Shown here piece after piece: positions 19,119 through 28,889 of a stretch of 64,000 nt of DNA; the first letter of the stretch is position 1, and every line of letters starts with the position of its first letter. The stretch spans positions 1 to 64,000 of the forward strand of contig JAKISF010000003.1 of NCBI GenBank assembly GCA_021648725.1, in the 5' to 3' direction. A program made the translations under genes and the position numbers. The notes under the pieces were generated by a model. It worked only from the letters and a program-made list of their open reading frames with translations, searched no databases and had not been told where the DNA came from. This DNA comes from Bacteroidales bacterium. GTDB lineage: Bacteria; Bacteroidota; Bacteroidia; Bacteroidales; JAADGE01.

Positions 19119-20288
19119 ATGAAATACACAAATTATATCTCATTTATATTAATATTCCCTTTATTATTCCTAAGTTGCAATTCATCAGGGCAAAATGAGG
19201 AGTTTGACAATAATGAGGATACAATCATTCAACAATCAAAAGATAAAATATCCTTGTTGTTCTTGGGTGATATTATGCAACACGATTTACAAATTCAATC
19301 GTCCTATGTTCCGGAAACCGGCAACTATGATTTTTCATCACAATTCAAATATGTTAAACCGATATTTGACAGCACCGATGTTGTAATCGGCAATCTTGAA
19401 GTTACGCTTGCAGGGAAACCATATAAAGGTTATCCGCATTTCAGTTCTCCCGATGATTTGGCTTTTGAAATTAAAAAATCAGGAATTGATTATCTCGTTA
19501 CCGCAAATAATCATGTTTACGACAGAGGTAAAAAAGGTTTTGAAAGAACCATGCACATGCTTGATTCTGTCGGATTCAAAAGAACAGGGTGCTTTATTGA
19601 TGAAGGCGATAAAAATAAAAACCATCCGATGATTATTGAAAAAAACAATTTTAAAATTGCATTGTTCAATTACACATACGGATTAAACGGAAATATTGCA
19701 GAAAAACCGAGTATCATAAACACTTTAAATAAAGATGAAATAAAAAAAGATTTAACAGATGCCTCAAATTCAGATTATGATGCAATTATTGTTTTTTTCC
19801 ATTGGGGAATTGAATACAAACATCAACCGAATAATGAGCAGGTAAATTTGGCTGATTTGTGTTTTGAAAATGGTGCAAATATTGTAATCGGCTCTCATCC
19901 GCATGTTATTCAACGAATGGAACATAAAACATACAAAACAAATTCCGGAAAGGAAAAAGATGTTCTCGTTGCATATTCTCTCGGAAATTTTGTTTCAAAC
20001 TACGGAACATGGCGCTATTGCGACGGCGGAACAATGATTAAGTTCTCTTTAAGCAAAACCGAAGAAGGCAAACTTTCAATTATTGAGCCTGAATACCACT
20101 TAATTTGGGTTTACAGAGAACCAAAAAACAACAAATTAATGAATTATTACGTATTACCAATTGCAGACTTTGAAAACAGCAAAGATTTGAAAGAATCGGA
20201 TAAAAAGCAAATGAATATTTTTATTAATGATTCAAGAAAGCTTTATAATGCAGAAAATATAGGTGTTACGGAACATAAAAATGAATAA
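19119..20288 (+). CDS. CapA-family (PGA_cap) metallophosphatase-like lipoprotein
   Basis: A 389-residue protein with a lipoprotein signal (LLFLSCNSS, Cys at 20). The PGA_cap fold is shown by LLFLGDIMQHD, GNLEVTLAG, TANNHVYDRGKKGF, FFHWGIEY and GSHPHVIQ, which carry the metal-binding residues of the calcineurin-like fold. CapA proteins take part in poly-gamma-glutamate capsule export, but single copies without capBC, as here, are common and of unclear role. The amidase gene starts 20 bp downstream, so the two may be co-transcribed. Confidence 0.85.
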   Translation: MKYTNYISFILIFPLLFLSCNSSGQNEEFDNNEDTIIQQSKDKISLLFLGDIMQHDLQIQSSYVPETGNYDFSSQFKYVKPIFDSTDVVIGNLEVTLAGKPYKGYPHFSSPDDLAFEIKKSGIDYLVTANNHVYDRGKKGFERTMHMLDSVGFKRTGCFIDEGDKNKNHPMIIEKNNFKIALFNYTYGLNGNIAEKPSIINTLNKDEIKKDLTDASNSDYDAIIVFFHWGIEYKHQPNNEQVNLADLCFENGANIVIGSHPHVIQRMEHKTYKTNSGKEKDVLVAYSLGNFVSNYGTWRYCDGGTMIKFSLSKTEEGKLSIIEPEYHLIWVYREPKNNKLMNYYVLPIADFENSKDLKESDKKQMNIFINDSRKLYNAENIGVTEHKNE

Positions 20289-20308
20289 AAGTTATAACTT
20301 TGTAATAT

Positions 20309-21598
20309 ATGTTCACTTCAAAATCACATCTTTCAAAAACAGCATTTATATTAAGAACAAACAAGCTTAATGCAAAAGACTATGTCAGAGGGTCTTGTAA
20401 AATTTCCGAAAATAAAGATATACATATAAAAGCATTAATCTCTGAAAAAAACAGAGAAAAAAGATTACTTGCAGAAGTTGATAAATTAAGAAAACGTTTC
20501 CCTGATAAAAATAATTTGCCTCCTTTATACGGCGTTCTTGTAGGAATAAAAGACATTGTAAATGCCGAAGGGTTTAAAACAAAAGGAGGAAGCAAATTAC
20601 CGGCAAAACTTTTTAAAGGAAAAGAGGCTTCGCTTGTTACAAAACTGAAAGACGTAGGTGCAATTGTTATGGGAAAAACCGTAACAACCGAATTTGCCTA
20701 TTTTGAACCGGGAGAAACCCGAAACCCGCATAATATAGAACATACACCCGGAGGTTCAAGCAGCGGTTCGGCTGCTGCCGTGGCAAGCGGCATTGTTCCT
20801 TTGGCAATCGGCACACAAACCATAGGTTCGATAATTCGCCCTGCGGCATATTGCGGCATTGTAGGTTTTAAACCTTCTTTCGACAGAATTGAAAAAGACG
20901 GAGTAATCCCTTTTTCTGTTTCTGCTGACCACATCGGAATATTTACGCAAGATATTGAAGGAATTGATTTGGCTGCTTCCGTTCTTTGCGATGATTGGGA
21001 AAAAGAAGTTAAAAAAGAAACAAAACCGATTATCGGAGCAGTTGATGGAAAATATTTGCAACAAGCCGAGCCTGAAATTATTGAATTTTTTGAAGAAAAG
21101 ATTCTGCAACTACTAAAATCCGGGTATATAATTAAACGAATAAACCCTTTTGAAGATATTGATGATATAAACTTCAAACATCAAAATATGAACGCTCGTG
21201 AATTTTATGAAGTTCATAAAAAGTGGTTTAAAAAACATGAGCAAAAATACAGAGAAGGAACAAAGGAACTAATACTTAAAGGGAAAAAAGTAAGCGACAA
21301 GGATTACATACAAGCAATTGAATATCAGAAAGTTCTCAGAATAAAAATTGAAAAAATGAAAAAAGTAAGCGGAATTGATATTTGGCTTTCACCGGCAACA
21401 ACAAGTCCGGCTCCCAAAGGAATGCAAACCGGCAGCCCGCTTATGAATTTGCCTTGGACTTATGCCGGACTTCCTGCAATAACAATTCCGGCAGGCAAAG
21501 CAAAAAACAGTCTTCCTATCGGATTGCAACTAACAGGCTCTTTTTATAAAGATGAAGAGTTAATTGCTTTTGCAAAAATTGTTGAGAATAGTTTTTAG
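20309..21598 (+). CDS. Amidase (amidase-signature family)
   Basis: A 429-residue amidase-signature enzyme that hydrolyses carboxamides. The Lys-cisSer-Ser triad can be placed: Lys81 (VGIKDIV), Ser150 in PGGSSSGSAAAVASG, and nucleophile Ser174 in GTQTIGSIIRPA. The 24-residue spacing of the two serines is that of the family. It is not obviously GatA: no gatB or gatC is near and the sequence is shorter. The substrate is unknown. Twenty bp separate it from the CapA-like gene and 39 bp from the permease, so it may be part of a transport and hydrolysis operon. Confidence 0.88.
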   Translation: MFTSKSHLSKTAFILRTNKLNAKDYVRGSCKISENKDIHIKALISEKNREKRLLAEVDKLRKRFPDKNNLPPLYGVLVGIKDIVNAEGFKTKGGSKLPAKLFKGKEASLVTKLKDVGAIVMGKTVTTEFAYFEPGETRNPHNIEHTPGGSSSGSAAAVASGIVPLAIGTQTIGSIIRPAAYCGIVGFKPSFDRIEKDGVIPFSVSADHIGIFTQDIEGIDLAASVLCDDWEKEVKKETKPIIGAVDGKYLQQAEPEIIEFFEEKILQLLKSGYIIKRINPFEDIDDINFKHQNMNAREFYEVHKKWFKKHEQKYREGTKELILKGKKVSDKDYIQAIEYQKVLRIKIEKMKKVSGIDIWLSPATTSPAPKGMQTGSPLMNLPWTYAGLPAITIPAGKAKNSLPIGLQLTGSFYKDEELIAFAKIVENSF

Positions 21599-21637
21599 GT
21601 TTTGAAAACATTGTCAGGTTTGAATTAAATTACAACA

Positions 21638-22897
21638 ATGAAAAAAATCTCCCCAAAACACATAATAATGGGTTTGCAACATACATTTGTTATGTTCGGA
21701 GCCACTATTCTTGTTCCTTTGCTTACAGGTTTAGATATTGGTGTAACCTTATTTGCAGCCGGTGTAGGAACATTCATTTTTCATATTGTTACAAAATTTA
21801 AAGTACCGGTTTATCTCGGTTCATCGTTTGCATTTATTCCGCCAATTATTGCCGTTGCTCAAAGCGGGTCATTGCCCGAAGCTCTCGGAGGTATTTTTAT
21901 TGCAGGACTTTTATACATTTCCGTTGCAATTCTTTTTAAATTCATTAAAGTTGAAATTTTGCATAAAATACTTCCCGCACATATAACAGGACCTATGATT
22001 GTGCTTATAGGACTGATACTTGCACCCGTAGCAATAAAAAACTCATCGGGCGAGTTTGCTCCCGAACTGGTTAAAAATATAACAACAAACGGGTGTTGGG
22101 GAATTGCATTATTTACATTGGCTGTTGCAATTTTTGTAAAAATCTTTTTTGAGAAAATAAGCAAGAAGTTACTCTCAATGCTTCCTGTTTTATTTGCTCT
22201 TATTACCGGTTACACACTTTCAATAATAGTAGGAGTAGTTGATTATAACGTGATTAATGGGGCGTCTTGGTTCGGTGTACCGAAATTTTCAGCACCTGTT
22301 TTTTCCTGGCGAGCAATTTCTATTACAGTTCCTATTGCGGTTGTTACAATTGTTGAACATTTCGGTGATGTTTTGGCAATCGGTAATGTTGTTGGCAAAG
22401 ATTTTATTTCAAAACCCGGAATTCACCGAACTTTAATCGGTGACGGATTGGCAACCTCATTTTCAGCTCTTATCGGCGGTCCCGCTAATACGACTTACAG
22501 CGAAAATACCGGAGCGGTTGCTTTAACCGGTGTATATAATCCTGTAATTATGCGAATTGCAGCAACATTTGCAATTATTCTTGCATTCATCCCTAAGTTT
22601 ACGGCAATTATCGAAACAATTCCGACACCTGTTATCGGCGGAATTTCAATTCTGCTTTTCGGAATGATTTCATCAATAGGCATAAAAAATATGATTGATG
22701 CAAAAGTTGATTTTACGAATCCTAAAATTATTATTGTTTCATCTGTAATGTTGGTATTAGGTTTAGGCGGTGCTGTGTTTGAATTAGGAGAATTTAAAAT
22801 TGAAGGATTAGGCTTGGCTGCAATAATCGGCATTTTATTAAATTTGGTTATTAATTTCAGTTCTTTCAGTAAAAATGAAACGAAAACTCAACAATAA
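21638..22897 (+). CDS. uraA: Uracil/xanthine permease, NCS2 family
   Basis: A 419-residue inner-membrane symporter with about 14 hydrophobic segments. The family motifs VYLGSSFAFIPP (TM3) and GGPANTTYSENTGAVALTG (TM10 region) are clear, the latter with the conserved Glu that binds the base. It matches UraA-type uracil:proton symporters more than xanthine permeases, but the substrate is inferred. Its 3' end overlaps the next gene by 23 bp. Confidence 0.88.
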   Translation: MKKISPKHIIMGLQHTFVMFGATILVPLLTGLDIGVTLFAAGVGTFIFHIVTKFKVPVYLGSSFAFIPPIIAVAQSGSLPEALGGIFIAGLLYISVAILFKFIKVEILHKILPAHITGPMIVLIGLILAPVAIKNSSGEFAPELVKNITTNGCWGIALFTLAVAIFVKIFFEKISKKLLSMLPVLFALITGYTLSIIVGVVDYNVINGASWFGVPKFSAPVFSWRAISITVPIAVVTIVEHFGDVLAIGNVVGKDFISKPGIHRTLIGDGLATSFSALIGGPANTTYSENTGAVALTGVYNPVIMRIAATFAIILAFIPKFTAIIETIPTPVIGGISILLFGMISSIGIKNMIDAKVDFTNPKIIIVSSVMLVLGLGGAVFELGEFKIEGLGLAAIIGILLNLVINFSSFSKNETKTQQ

Positions 22898-23339
22898 CGA
22901 ACTTCAGATATTAAAATCAATCTATTTTCATACAATTGATTACAACAAAGTAGAACTTACTAACCAACACTTATTCAGCAAAATATTAAAGAAATACAGA
23001 GGAATTGTTTTTGACAACACCATTGTTTTTACAAATAAAAGCTACAAATATGATTTCAGCAAAACAATAAGCGATATGGCATTATTGGTTCATGAAATAT
23101 GCCATATTTGGCAATATCAAAACTTGAATTACAGATGGTACAAAGCCGGAGTTGAACATTTAAAATTCGGAAAATCAACTTATTCTTATAATATTGCCGA
23201 TCATAAAAAATTAACCGACTTCAGGTTTGAACAACAAGGCGAGATTATGGCTGATTATTTTAGGCTGAAGAAACGAAGCAGTTCAAAAATCAGTATTTAT
23301 GAGGATGTGATTTACAGCACAATTAATAAGAATAAGTAA
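22875..23339 (+). CDS. Small HExxH-containing protein, putative metallopeptidase
   Basis: A 154-residue protein with LLVHEICHIWQYQ, a zinc-binding HExxH helix, and a distal QQGEIMADYFR that could give a third ligand. The HEICHIWQ pattern resembles DUF4157/eCIS-core-like metallopeptidase domains and Vgr-associated proteins, but no secretion or tail genes are present. The start is in the last codons of uraA (23-bp overlap) and no other in-frame start leaves the motif intact, so expression is probably coupled to uraA. Two DUF1289 genes follow 2 bp later. Confidence 0.6.
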   Translation: MKRKLNNNELQILKSIYFHTIDYNKVELTNQHLFSKILKKYRGIVFDNTIVFTNKSYKYDFSKTISDMALLVHEICHIWQYQNLNYRWYKAGVEHLKFGKSTYSYNIADHKKLTDFRFEQQGEIMADYFRLKKRSSSKISIYEDVIYSTINKNK

Positions 23340-23340
23340 A

Positions 23341-23514
23341 ATGTTCGACATTAAAAATATAAAATGCCCCTGCATCGACAAATGCAAATACGATGAAGAT
23401 AAAATTTGCATGGGTTGTCACAGAACAATGCACGAAATTGTAAGTTGGTCAGATTTTTCTGATGACGAAAAAATAAAAATTATTCAACGTGTTGAAAAGA
23501 AAATGAAATTATGA
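23341..23514 (+). CDS. DUF1289-family mini-protein (first of two)
   Basis: A 57-residue protein beginning MFDIKNIKCPCIDKCKYD and containing ICMGCHRTMHEIVSW. The PC..KC.....IC.GC.R....I..W pattern is the DUF1289 signature, four to five cysteines likely to bind a metal. Function is unknown; the family is often called an Fe-S or zinc protein. It starts 2 bp after the HExxH gene and its stop overlaps the start of a second copy (ATGA). Confidence 0.8.
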   Translation: MFDIKNIKCPCIDKCKYDEDKICMGCHRTMHEIVSWSDFSDDEKIKIIQRVEKKMKL

Positions 23515-23687
23515 GTGAGAAAAAATTAAATGCAAAAAATCCTTGCATTCGAAACTGCGAATATGATGATAACAATATTTGTATTGCTTGTCGGCGGACT
23601 AAAAAAGAAATTTTTGAATGGGGAGATTATTCCGATGAAGAACGAATATTAATTAATAAACGAATACCAGAAAAATATGACAAATAA
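23511..23687 (+). CDS. DUF1289-family mini-protein (second of two)
   Basis: A 58-residue paralogue of the preceding gene: NPCIRNCEYDDNNICIACRR, then KEIFEWGDYSDEER. All DUF1289 cysteines are kept. The ATGA overlap with the first copy shows translational coupling. The gene pair ends just before the convergent rpoD. Confidence 0.8.
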   Translation: MSEKKLNAKNPCIRNCEYDDNNICIACRRTKKEIFEWGDYSDEERILINKRIPEKYDK

Positions 23688-23710
23688 AAAAAGACCGCCT
23701 TACAGGCAGC
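23686..23710 (-). terminator. Terminator of the rpoD transcript
   Basis: On the minus strand GCTGCCT-GTA-AGGCGGT forms a 7-bp stem (two G-T pairs), followed by a run of seven T. It lies 23 bp beyond the rpoD stop and may also act on the convergent operon. Confidence 0.65.
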
Positions 23711-23732
23711 CTTAAGATATTGTGTTAAACGG

Positions 23733-24593
23733 CTATCCTAAATATTTTTTCAAAGGATTGCTTCTTGACGTTGTTCTTAAACGTTTAATTGCTTTTTCTC
23801 TTATTTGTCGAACTCGCTCCCTGGTCAAACCGAATTGCTGTCCTATTTCTTCCAAAGACATTTCTTCAACTCCTATTCCGTAGGAAAGTTGTAAAATTTT
23901 ACTTTCTCTGTCGTCCAAAGTTGCAAATACTCTTTCAATTTCTTTTCTTAAAGATTCGTGAATTAAAGATTTATCAGCAATCGGTGAATCATCATCGGAA
24001 AGAACATCCAATAAGCTGTTATCTTCGCCTTCTTGAAAGGGAGCATCTACAGAAACATGCCTTCCCGAAACTTTCATTGTTGCTTTAACTTTAGATTTTG
24101 GAATTTCTAAAATTACCGATAATTCATCAATTGAGGGTTTTCTGTGATGTTCTTGTTCAAAAACAGCAACAGCCTTTCTGTATTTGCTTAGTGAACTTAC
24201 TTGGTTTAAAGGCAGTCTTACAATTCTGGATTGCTCATTAATAGCCTGCATGATTGATTGACGAATCCACCAAACGGCATAAGAAATAAATTTGAAACCT
24301 CTTGTTTCATCAAATTTTTCAGCGGCTTTTATTAAACCTAAGTTTCCTTCATTAATTAGATCGGGTAAACTGAGTCCTTGATTTTGATATTGTTTTGCAA
24401 CAGAAACAACAAATCTTAAATTTGCACTTGTTAATTTTTCAATTGCAGCTTGATCTCCTTTTCTTATTCTTTGTGCCAGTTCAACTTCCTCTTCAACACT
24501 TATAAGGTCGTATCTTCCAATCTCTTGCAAATATTTATCAAGAGATGCACTTTCTCTGTTGGTAATTGACTTGGTAATTTTTAGCTGTCTCAT
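23733..24593 (-). CDS. rpoD: Primary sigma factor RpoD (Bacteroidota short form)
   Basis: A 286-residue sigma-70 factor without region 1.1 and without the large non-conserved region, as in the primary sigma of Bacteroidota. Region 1.2/2.1 ([26 protein letters not shown]), 2.3-2.4 ([16 protein letters not shown]), region 3 ([14 protein letters not shown]) and region 4.2 ([18 protein letters not shown]) are all present. It directs RNA polymerase to the TTTG/TAnnTTTG promoters seen in this window. A possible -7 element, TAAATTTG, lies at 24653-24660 on the minus strand. Confidence 0.96.
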   Translation of the reverse strand: MRQLKITKSITNRESASLDKYLQEIGRYDLISVEEEVELAQRIRKGDQAAIEKLTSANLRFVVSVAKQYQNQGLSLPDLINEGNLGLIKAAEKFDETRGFKFISYAVWWIRQSIMQAINEQSRIVRLPLNQVSSLSKYRKAVAVFEQEHHRKPSIDELSVILEIPKSKVKATMKVSGRHVSVDAPFQEGEDNSLLDVLSDDDSPIADKSLIHESLRKEIERVFATLDDRESKILQLSYGIGVEEMSLEEIGQQFGLTRERVRQIREKAIKRLRTTSRSNPLKKYLG

Positions 24594-24695
24594 ATATCGG
24601 AATAAAAGTAGATTAGGGTTTTATAGTGAATATCCTTTTTTCAAAAGGGATGCAAATTTAACTCTTTTATTTTATTTAGAACTAATTTTTTAAAA

Positions 24696-27461
24696 TTATA
24701 TTACAATATTTATCATTCTGCCCGGAACTACTATAATTTTTTTTGGTTTCCCGTTCTCTAATCTTTTTTGTGTTCTTTCATCGTTGAATGCAGTTTTCTC
24801 AATATCAGCTTTTTGCATATCAGAGGGAACATTTATCGTAAACTTTGTTTTACCGTTAAACGCAACAGGGTATGTTATAGTATCTTCAACAAGAAATTCT
24901 TCTCTAAATTCAGGGAAATTTGCATTAACTACACTACCCGGATTTCCCGTTAATTGCCAAAGTTCTTCAGCAATATGAGGAGCAAAAGGTGAAAGTGTAA
25001 TGATGAAATTTTTTAAAACTTCTTTATTGTTGCATTTTAATTTTGACAAATCATTGGTACAGACCATAAATGCAGCAACCGATGTGTTAAACGAAAAGTT
25101 CTCAATATCCTCATTAACTTTTTTTATTAATGTGTGAATAACTTTTTGTTCTTCTTTTGTGGGTTCGTTATCAGATAAGTTAATATTTCCTTCATTATCA
25201 AAGAATAATCGCCAGAATTTATTGAGAAACCTTGATACTCCTTCAATTCCGTTAGTATTCCACGGTTTTGATTGTTCAATAGGTCCGAGGAACATTTCAT
25301 ACAAACGTAATGTATCGGCACCGTATTCTTCAATAATCAGGTCGGGATTAACAACATTATATTTTGATTTTGACATTTTTTCAATAGTATTTCCGCACCT
25401 ATATCTTCCGTCTTCCTCTAAAATAAATTCTGCACCTTCAAATTCTGGTCGCCATTTTTTAAAAGCTTCAATATCTAAAATGTCGTTATTTACCATGTTA
25501 ACATCTACATGAATTTCGGTAACTTCGTAATCTGCTTTCAGGTTGAAAGAAACATATTTATTCGTATCTTTTATTCTGTAAACAAAGTTTGAGCGTCCTT
25601 GAATCATCCCCTGATTTACAAGTTTTTTAAATGGCTCATCTTTAATGACATATCCTAAGTCAAAAAGAAATTTATTCCAAAATCGAGCGTAAATTAAATG
25701 ACCTACTGCATGTTCTGTTCCTCCGATGTATAAGTCAACATCTTGCCAATAACTATTTGCTTTTTTTGAAACTAACGCATCTTTATTTTGCGGATCCATA
25801 TAACGCAAATAATATGCGGATGAACCTGCAAAACCGGGCATTGTACTTAATTCGTAATGAAATTTGCCGTTGTAAAGCCAATTTTCTGCTCTTCCTAGGG
25901 GCGGTTCACCGGTTTCTGTCGGTTTATAATCGTCAATTTCAGGCAAAGTCAAAGGAAGTTCATCTTCTTTTAACGGTCTTGCAATATCGTTTTCGTAATA
26001 AACGGGAAACGGTTCTCCCCAATATCTTTGTCTGCTGAAAATTGCATCTCTTAAACGATAGTTAATTTTTCTGTATCCCAATTCTTGATTTTCAATTTCA
26101 TCAATCATTTTTTTAACAGCATCTTTAACATCAAGCCCGTTTAGGATATCAGAGTTAATCATTGTTCCGCTTTTTGCATCGTAAGATGCTTCTGAAATAT
26201 CACCGCCGTCAACCACAGGAATTATTTCAATATTAAAGTGTTTTGCAAAGGCATAGTCTCTGCTGTCGTGTGCGGGAACAGCCATTATTGCTCCTGTTCC
26301 GTATCCGCCGAGTACATAGTCGGCTATCCAAATCGGAATTTCTTTTTTTGTAAACGGATTGATTGCGTAAGACCCGGTTAAAACTCCTGTAATATTTTCA
26401 GCATCAGCCATTCGTTCTCTCTCTGTTCTGCTTTCTGCTTTTGTAACATATTTATCAACTTCTTCCGATTTTTCGATACTTGTAATTTTATCGACAAGGT
26501 CACTTTCGGGAGCAATAACCATAAAAGTTGCACCATAAATTGTATCCGGTCGTGTTGTGAAAACCTGTATTTTATCTTCTGAATCTTTAATTTGAAATAA
26601 CACCTCTGCACCTTCCGAACGACCAATCCAGTTTTTCTGCATTTCTTTTAAAGAATCAGACCAATCAATGGTATCTAATCCTGAGACCAGTCTTTGTGCA
26701 TATGCCGTTACTCTTAATTGCCATTGCATCATATCTTTTTGAGTAACAGGGTGTCCGCCTCTTTCTGAAACTCCGTCTTTAACTTCATCGTTTGCTAAAA
26801 CTGTTCCGAGAGCGGGACACCAGTTTACTTTTGTATTTGAACGGTAAGCTAATCGGTAGTTCATTAAAATTGCTTCTTTTTCATTTTCCTCCATTCCGTT
26901 CCAAACGGCAGCTTCAAATTTAGGCGTTTCACTACATGCAGCATCAATTAATGTGTTTCCGTTTTGTTCAAATTCTTTTATTAGAGAATTAACTTGCTCT
27001 GCTTTTTGTGTCTTATTATTAAACCAGTGATGAAACATTTGAATAAATGCCCATTGTGTCCATTTATAATAGTCAGGATTTGCTGTTCTTACTTCCCTGC
27101 TCCAATCATAAGAAAATCCGATTTTATGAAGTTGTTCTTTATATCTTTTAATATTAATATCAGTTGTTATAGCAGGATGTTGTCCTGTTTGGACGGCATA
27201 TTGTTCAGCGGGAAGTCCGAAAGCATCAAACCCCATAGGATGAAGAACATTAAAGCCTTTTAATCTTTTATATCTGCTGTATATGTCAGAAGCAATGTAC
27301 CCGAGAGGATGTCCCACGTGCAAACCTGCCCCGGAAGGGTAGGGAAACATATCCAAAACATAGAATTTAGGTTTTGAATTATCTATTTCAACTTTATATA
27401 TATCAGTTTTTTGCCAATTATCTTGATGTTTCTTTTCTATTTTTGAAAAATTGTATTCCAT
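24696..27461 (-). CDS. leuS: Leucyl-tRNA synthetase
   Basis: A class I synthetase of 921 residues. HIGH is in [16 protein letters not shown] (HVGH 48-51), KMSKSKYN is near residue 695, and the CP1 editing domain ([28 protein letters not shown]) lies between them. Length is normal. A TATTTTTG -7 element lies 32 bp before the start on the minus strand (27494-27501). The tRNA-Arg gene is divergent, 122 bp away. Confidence 0.97.
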   Translation of the reverse strand: MEYNFSKIEKKHQDNWQKTDIYKVEIDNSKPKFYVLDMFPYPSGAGLHVGHPLGYIASDIYSRYKRLKGFNVLHPMGFDAFGLPAEQYAVQTGQHPAITTDINIKRYKEQLHKIGFSYDWSREVRTANPDYYKWTQWAFIQMFHHWFNNKTQKAEQVNSLIKEFEQNGNTLIDAACSETPKFEAAVWNGMEENEKEAILMNYRLAYRSNTKVNWCPALGTVLANDEVKDGVSERGGHPVTQKDMMQWQLRVTAYAQRLVSGLDTIDWSDSLKEMQKNWIGRSEGAEVLFQIKDSEDKIQVFTTRPDTIYGATFMVIAPESDLVDKITSIEKSEEVDKYVTKAESRTERERMADAENITGVLTGSYAINPFTKKEIPIWIADYVLGGYGTGAIMAVPAHDSRDYAFAKHFNIEIIPVVDGGDISEASYDAKSGTMINSDILNGLDVKDAVKKMIDEIENQELGYRKINYRLRDAIFSRQRYWGEPFPVYYENDIARPLKEDELPLTLPEIDDYKPTETGEPPLGRAENWLYNGKFHYELSTMPGFAGSSAYYLRYMDPQNKDALVSKKANSYWQDVDLYIGGTEHAVGHLIYARFWNKFLFDLGYVIKDEPFKKLVNQGMIQGRSNFVYRIKDTNKYVSFNLKADYEVTEIHVDVNMVNNDILDIEAFKKWRPEFEGAEFILEEDGRYRCGNTIEKMSKSKYNVVNPDLIIEEYGADTLRLYEMFLGPIEQSKPWNTNGIEGVSRFLNKFWRLFFDNEGNINLSDNEPTKEEQKVIHTLIKKVNEDIENFSFNTSVAAFMVCTNDLSKLKCNNKEVLKNFIITLSPFAPHIAEELWQLTGNPGSVVNANFPEFREEFLVEDTITYPVAFNGKTKFTINVPSDMQKADIEKTAFNDERTQKRLENGKPKKIIVVPGRMINIVI

Positions 27462-27540
27462 TATTTTGATATAAGTAGCATTATAAAAGTTTGCAAAAAT
27501 AGTAAAAAATCACATTGATTTTATATTGCTTAAATAATTG

Positions 27541-27571
27541 TTTGAATATATTCGGATAATTTCTATTTTTG
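27541..27571 (+). promoter_or_regulatory. tRNA-Arg promoter, complete TTTG-N19-TAttTTTG
   Basis: TTTG at 27541-27544 and TATTTTTG at 27564-27571 are separated by exactly 19 bp, the full consensus of the phylum. The tRNA begins 12 bp after the -7 element. Confidence 0.8.
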
Positions 27572-27583
27572 CAGAATAATTAA

Positions 27584-27656
27584 GGCTCCGTAGTTCAATG
27601 GATAGAATATCAGATTTCGGCTCTGAGGGTTGTGGGTTCGAGTCCCGCCGGGGTCA
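27584..27656 (+). tRNA. tRNA-Arg (anticodon UCG)
   Basis: The 73-nt sequence folds as a standard cloverleaf: acceptor GGCTCCG/CGGGGTC with wobble pairs, a D-arm GTTC/GAAT, an anticodon arm CAGA/TCTG with loop TTTCGGC (anticodon TCG after the invariant T33), and a T-arm GTGGG/TCCCGC with loop TTCGAG. CCA is not encoded. Its 3' 16 nt plus 7 downstream bases form the left attachment repeat of the island. Confidence 0.92.
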
Positions 27657-27663
27657 CTAATAT
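27641..27663 (+). repeat. attL: left copy of the 23-bp att repeat
   Basis: It covers the last 16 nt of tRNA-Arg (T-arm 3' strand and acceptor) and 7 bases beyond. It is identical to 57220-57242, and sequence similarity falls off directly outside it. Confidence 0.9.
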
Positions 27664-27671
27664 ACTTTAAA

Positions 27672-27710
27672 AGTCTTGTTAATCAAATGATTGCAAGGCT
27701 TTTTGTTTTT
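27672..27710 (+). terminator. Terminator after tRNA-Arg, inside the island
   Basis: AGTCTTG (27672-27678) pairs with CAAGGCT (27694-27700) with one G-T pair, and a T-rich run follows. It ends tRNA transcription. A similar hairpin (AAGCTCT/AGGGCTT) lies just outside attR at 57250-57280 and is probably the original chromosomal tRNA terminator displaced by the insertion. Confidence 0.6.
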
Positions 27711-27711
27711 T

Positions 27712-27731
27712 GGTACAACATAGGTACAACA
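27712..27731 (+). repeat. Left pair of GGTACAACA repeats, putative integrase arm sites
   Basis: GGTACAACA occurs at 27712-27720 and 27723-27731, followed by AATCA. The same tandem pair in the same orientation, also followed by AATCA, lies at the other end of the island (57088-57108). Short direct repeats inside both ends are what arm-type binding sites of tyrosine integrases look like. Confidence 0.55.
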
Positions 27732-27795
27732 AATCAAATATTTTTTTATTCCCTTTTTTATGTATGATTAATCATTGTATTGCATTGTTTTGCAG

Positions 27796-27826
27796 TTTGT
27801 TATGAATTGTATTAGCCTTATCTTTG
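27796..27826 (+). promoter_or_regulatory. Complete promoter TTTG-N19-TAtcTTTG
   Basis: TTTG at 27796-27799 and TATCTTTG at 27819-27826 with an exact 19-bp spacer. It drives the gene starting at 27863, which shows that the ATG at 27824 is not the true start. Confidence 0.8.
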
Positions 27827-27862
27827 TCATGTAATTTTTTTAGTAACTTAAAACTTAATATC

Positions 27863-28669
27863 ATGGCTAAACAGAAAGGACCTATTAAATACATCGGAAC
27901 ATTAGGCGACATCCGACATTTCAAAATCAAGAACACAGAAGGATATTTTGCCGGAATGATTGGCGGCCCAACAGCCGAACAAATTAAAACAGACCCTGCT
28001 TTTGCTCGTACTCGTGAAAACATGAGTGAGTTCGGTGGTTCTGCAATTGCTGCAAAAGCTGTTCGAGTTGCTTTTGGTGAACTTGTACAAAGTGTTGCAG
28101 ATTCACGAATAACCGGACGTTTAACTGCGTTAATGAAAAAGATTAACAAAGAAGATACAACCGGAATAAGAGGACAACGACCGATTTTAGTTACACAATA
28201 TCCGGAACATTTAAAAGGGACAGAATTTAATAAAAACATCACTTTCGGAAGTATTATGTATGCACCGTTCACAATTACTCCTAATGTTGACAGAAACAGT
28301 TCTGACCTCGTTATTCCTGCATTTAAACCAAAGAACAGTATAAATGCACCTGTCGGAGCAACACATTTCAGAATTGTAAATGCAATCGGTGTAATATCAG
28401 ACTATGCATTTGACCTGGATACTAAACAGTATGAAGCTGTTGATGATGCTTTGAATATGAAAATGAACATTGAATATTCTCCATATCTTGATTTGTCCTC
28501 TAATATCGGAACTGATACAACTATTACCGCTGCTCTTGCCGGTGCTCCTGTGATGTCTACGGATGTAATTGTATTGAATGCTGTCGGTATCGAATTTTAT
28601 CAAGAAGTAAATACTGAATATTATCTTTTTGCATCCGGACATGCTGCAAAAATTAAAAATACTTTCTAA
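27863..28669 (+). CDS. Conserved Bacteroidota protein of unknown function (MAKQKG family)
   Basis: A 268-residue protein starting MAKQKGPIKYIGTLGDIRHF. From memory, proteins with this start (MAKQKG...GTIGD, then DPAFxRTRENxxEF and a basic, Arg-rich helix) are common in Bacteroidota, often next to mobile elements; none has a function known to me. The N-terminal 130 residues are basic and partly helical, and the C-terminal half (NPFT-like strands, SDLVIPAFKP onward) is beta-rich. No signal peptide, motif or catalytic residue is evident. The start at 27863 is chosen because a full promoter lies at 27796-27826, so transcription begins after the ATG at 27824. It is the only plus-strand gene in the island and has its own terminator, so it is an independent unit. 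Confidence 0.7.
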   Translation: MAKQKGPIKYIGTLGDIRHFKIKNTEGYFAGMIGGPTAEQIKTDPAFARTRENMSEFGGSAIAAKAVRVAFGELVQSVADSRITGRLTALMKKINKEDTTGIRGQRPILVTQYPEHLKGTEFNKNITFGSIMYAPFTITPNVDRNSSDLVIPAFKPKNSINAPVGATHFRIVNAIGVISDYAFDLDTKQYEAVDDALNMKMNIEYSPYLDLSSNIGTDTTITAALAGAPVMSTDVIVLNAVGIEFYQEVNTEYYLFASGHAAKIKNTF

Positions 28670-28703
28670 ACTTGGGAATTTAGATTGATGATGACAGATT
28701 TGA

Positions 28704-28731
28704 AGCTCTCTTTAATTAGAGGGCTTTTTTT
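28704..28731 (+). terminator. Rho-independent terminator of the MAKQKG-family gene
   Basis: AGCTCTCT and AGAGGGCT form an 8-bp stem (one G-T pair) with a 6-base loop, followed by seven T. It begins 34 bp after the stop codon. Confidence 0.85.
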
Positions 28732-28889
28732 ATATCCATAGCAATCATATACGACTTATATATGCTTTGTTTATGAAATAAGATACGGAACAAGCCAATT
28801 AACCGGAACATAGCTCAACCGGATGAACTCTTTTATTTACCTTTTCTTTTTACATATATTTTTAAAAGAAGAAAGAAAAAAAACGAGAA

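Noticed and set aside
27824-27862. N-terminal extension of the MAKQKG protein starting at 27824
   Set aside because: A full-consensus promoter ends at 27826, so this ATG would lie upstream of the transcription start; MAKQKG at 27863 is also the family's usual start.
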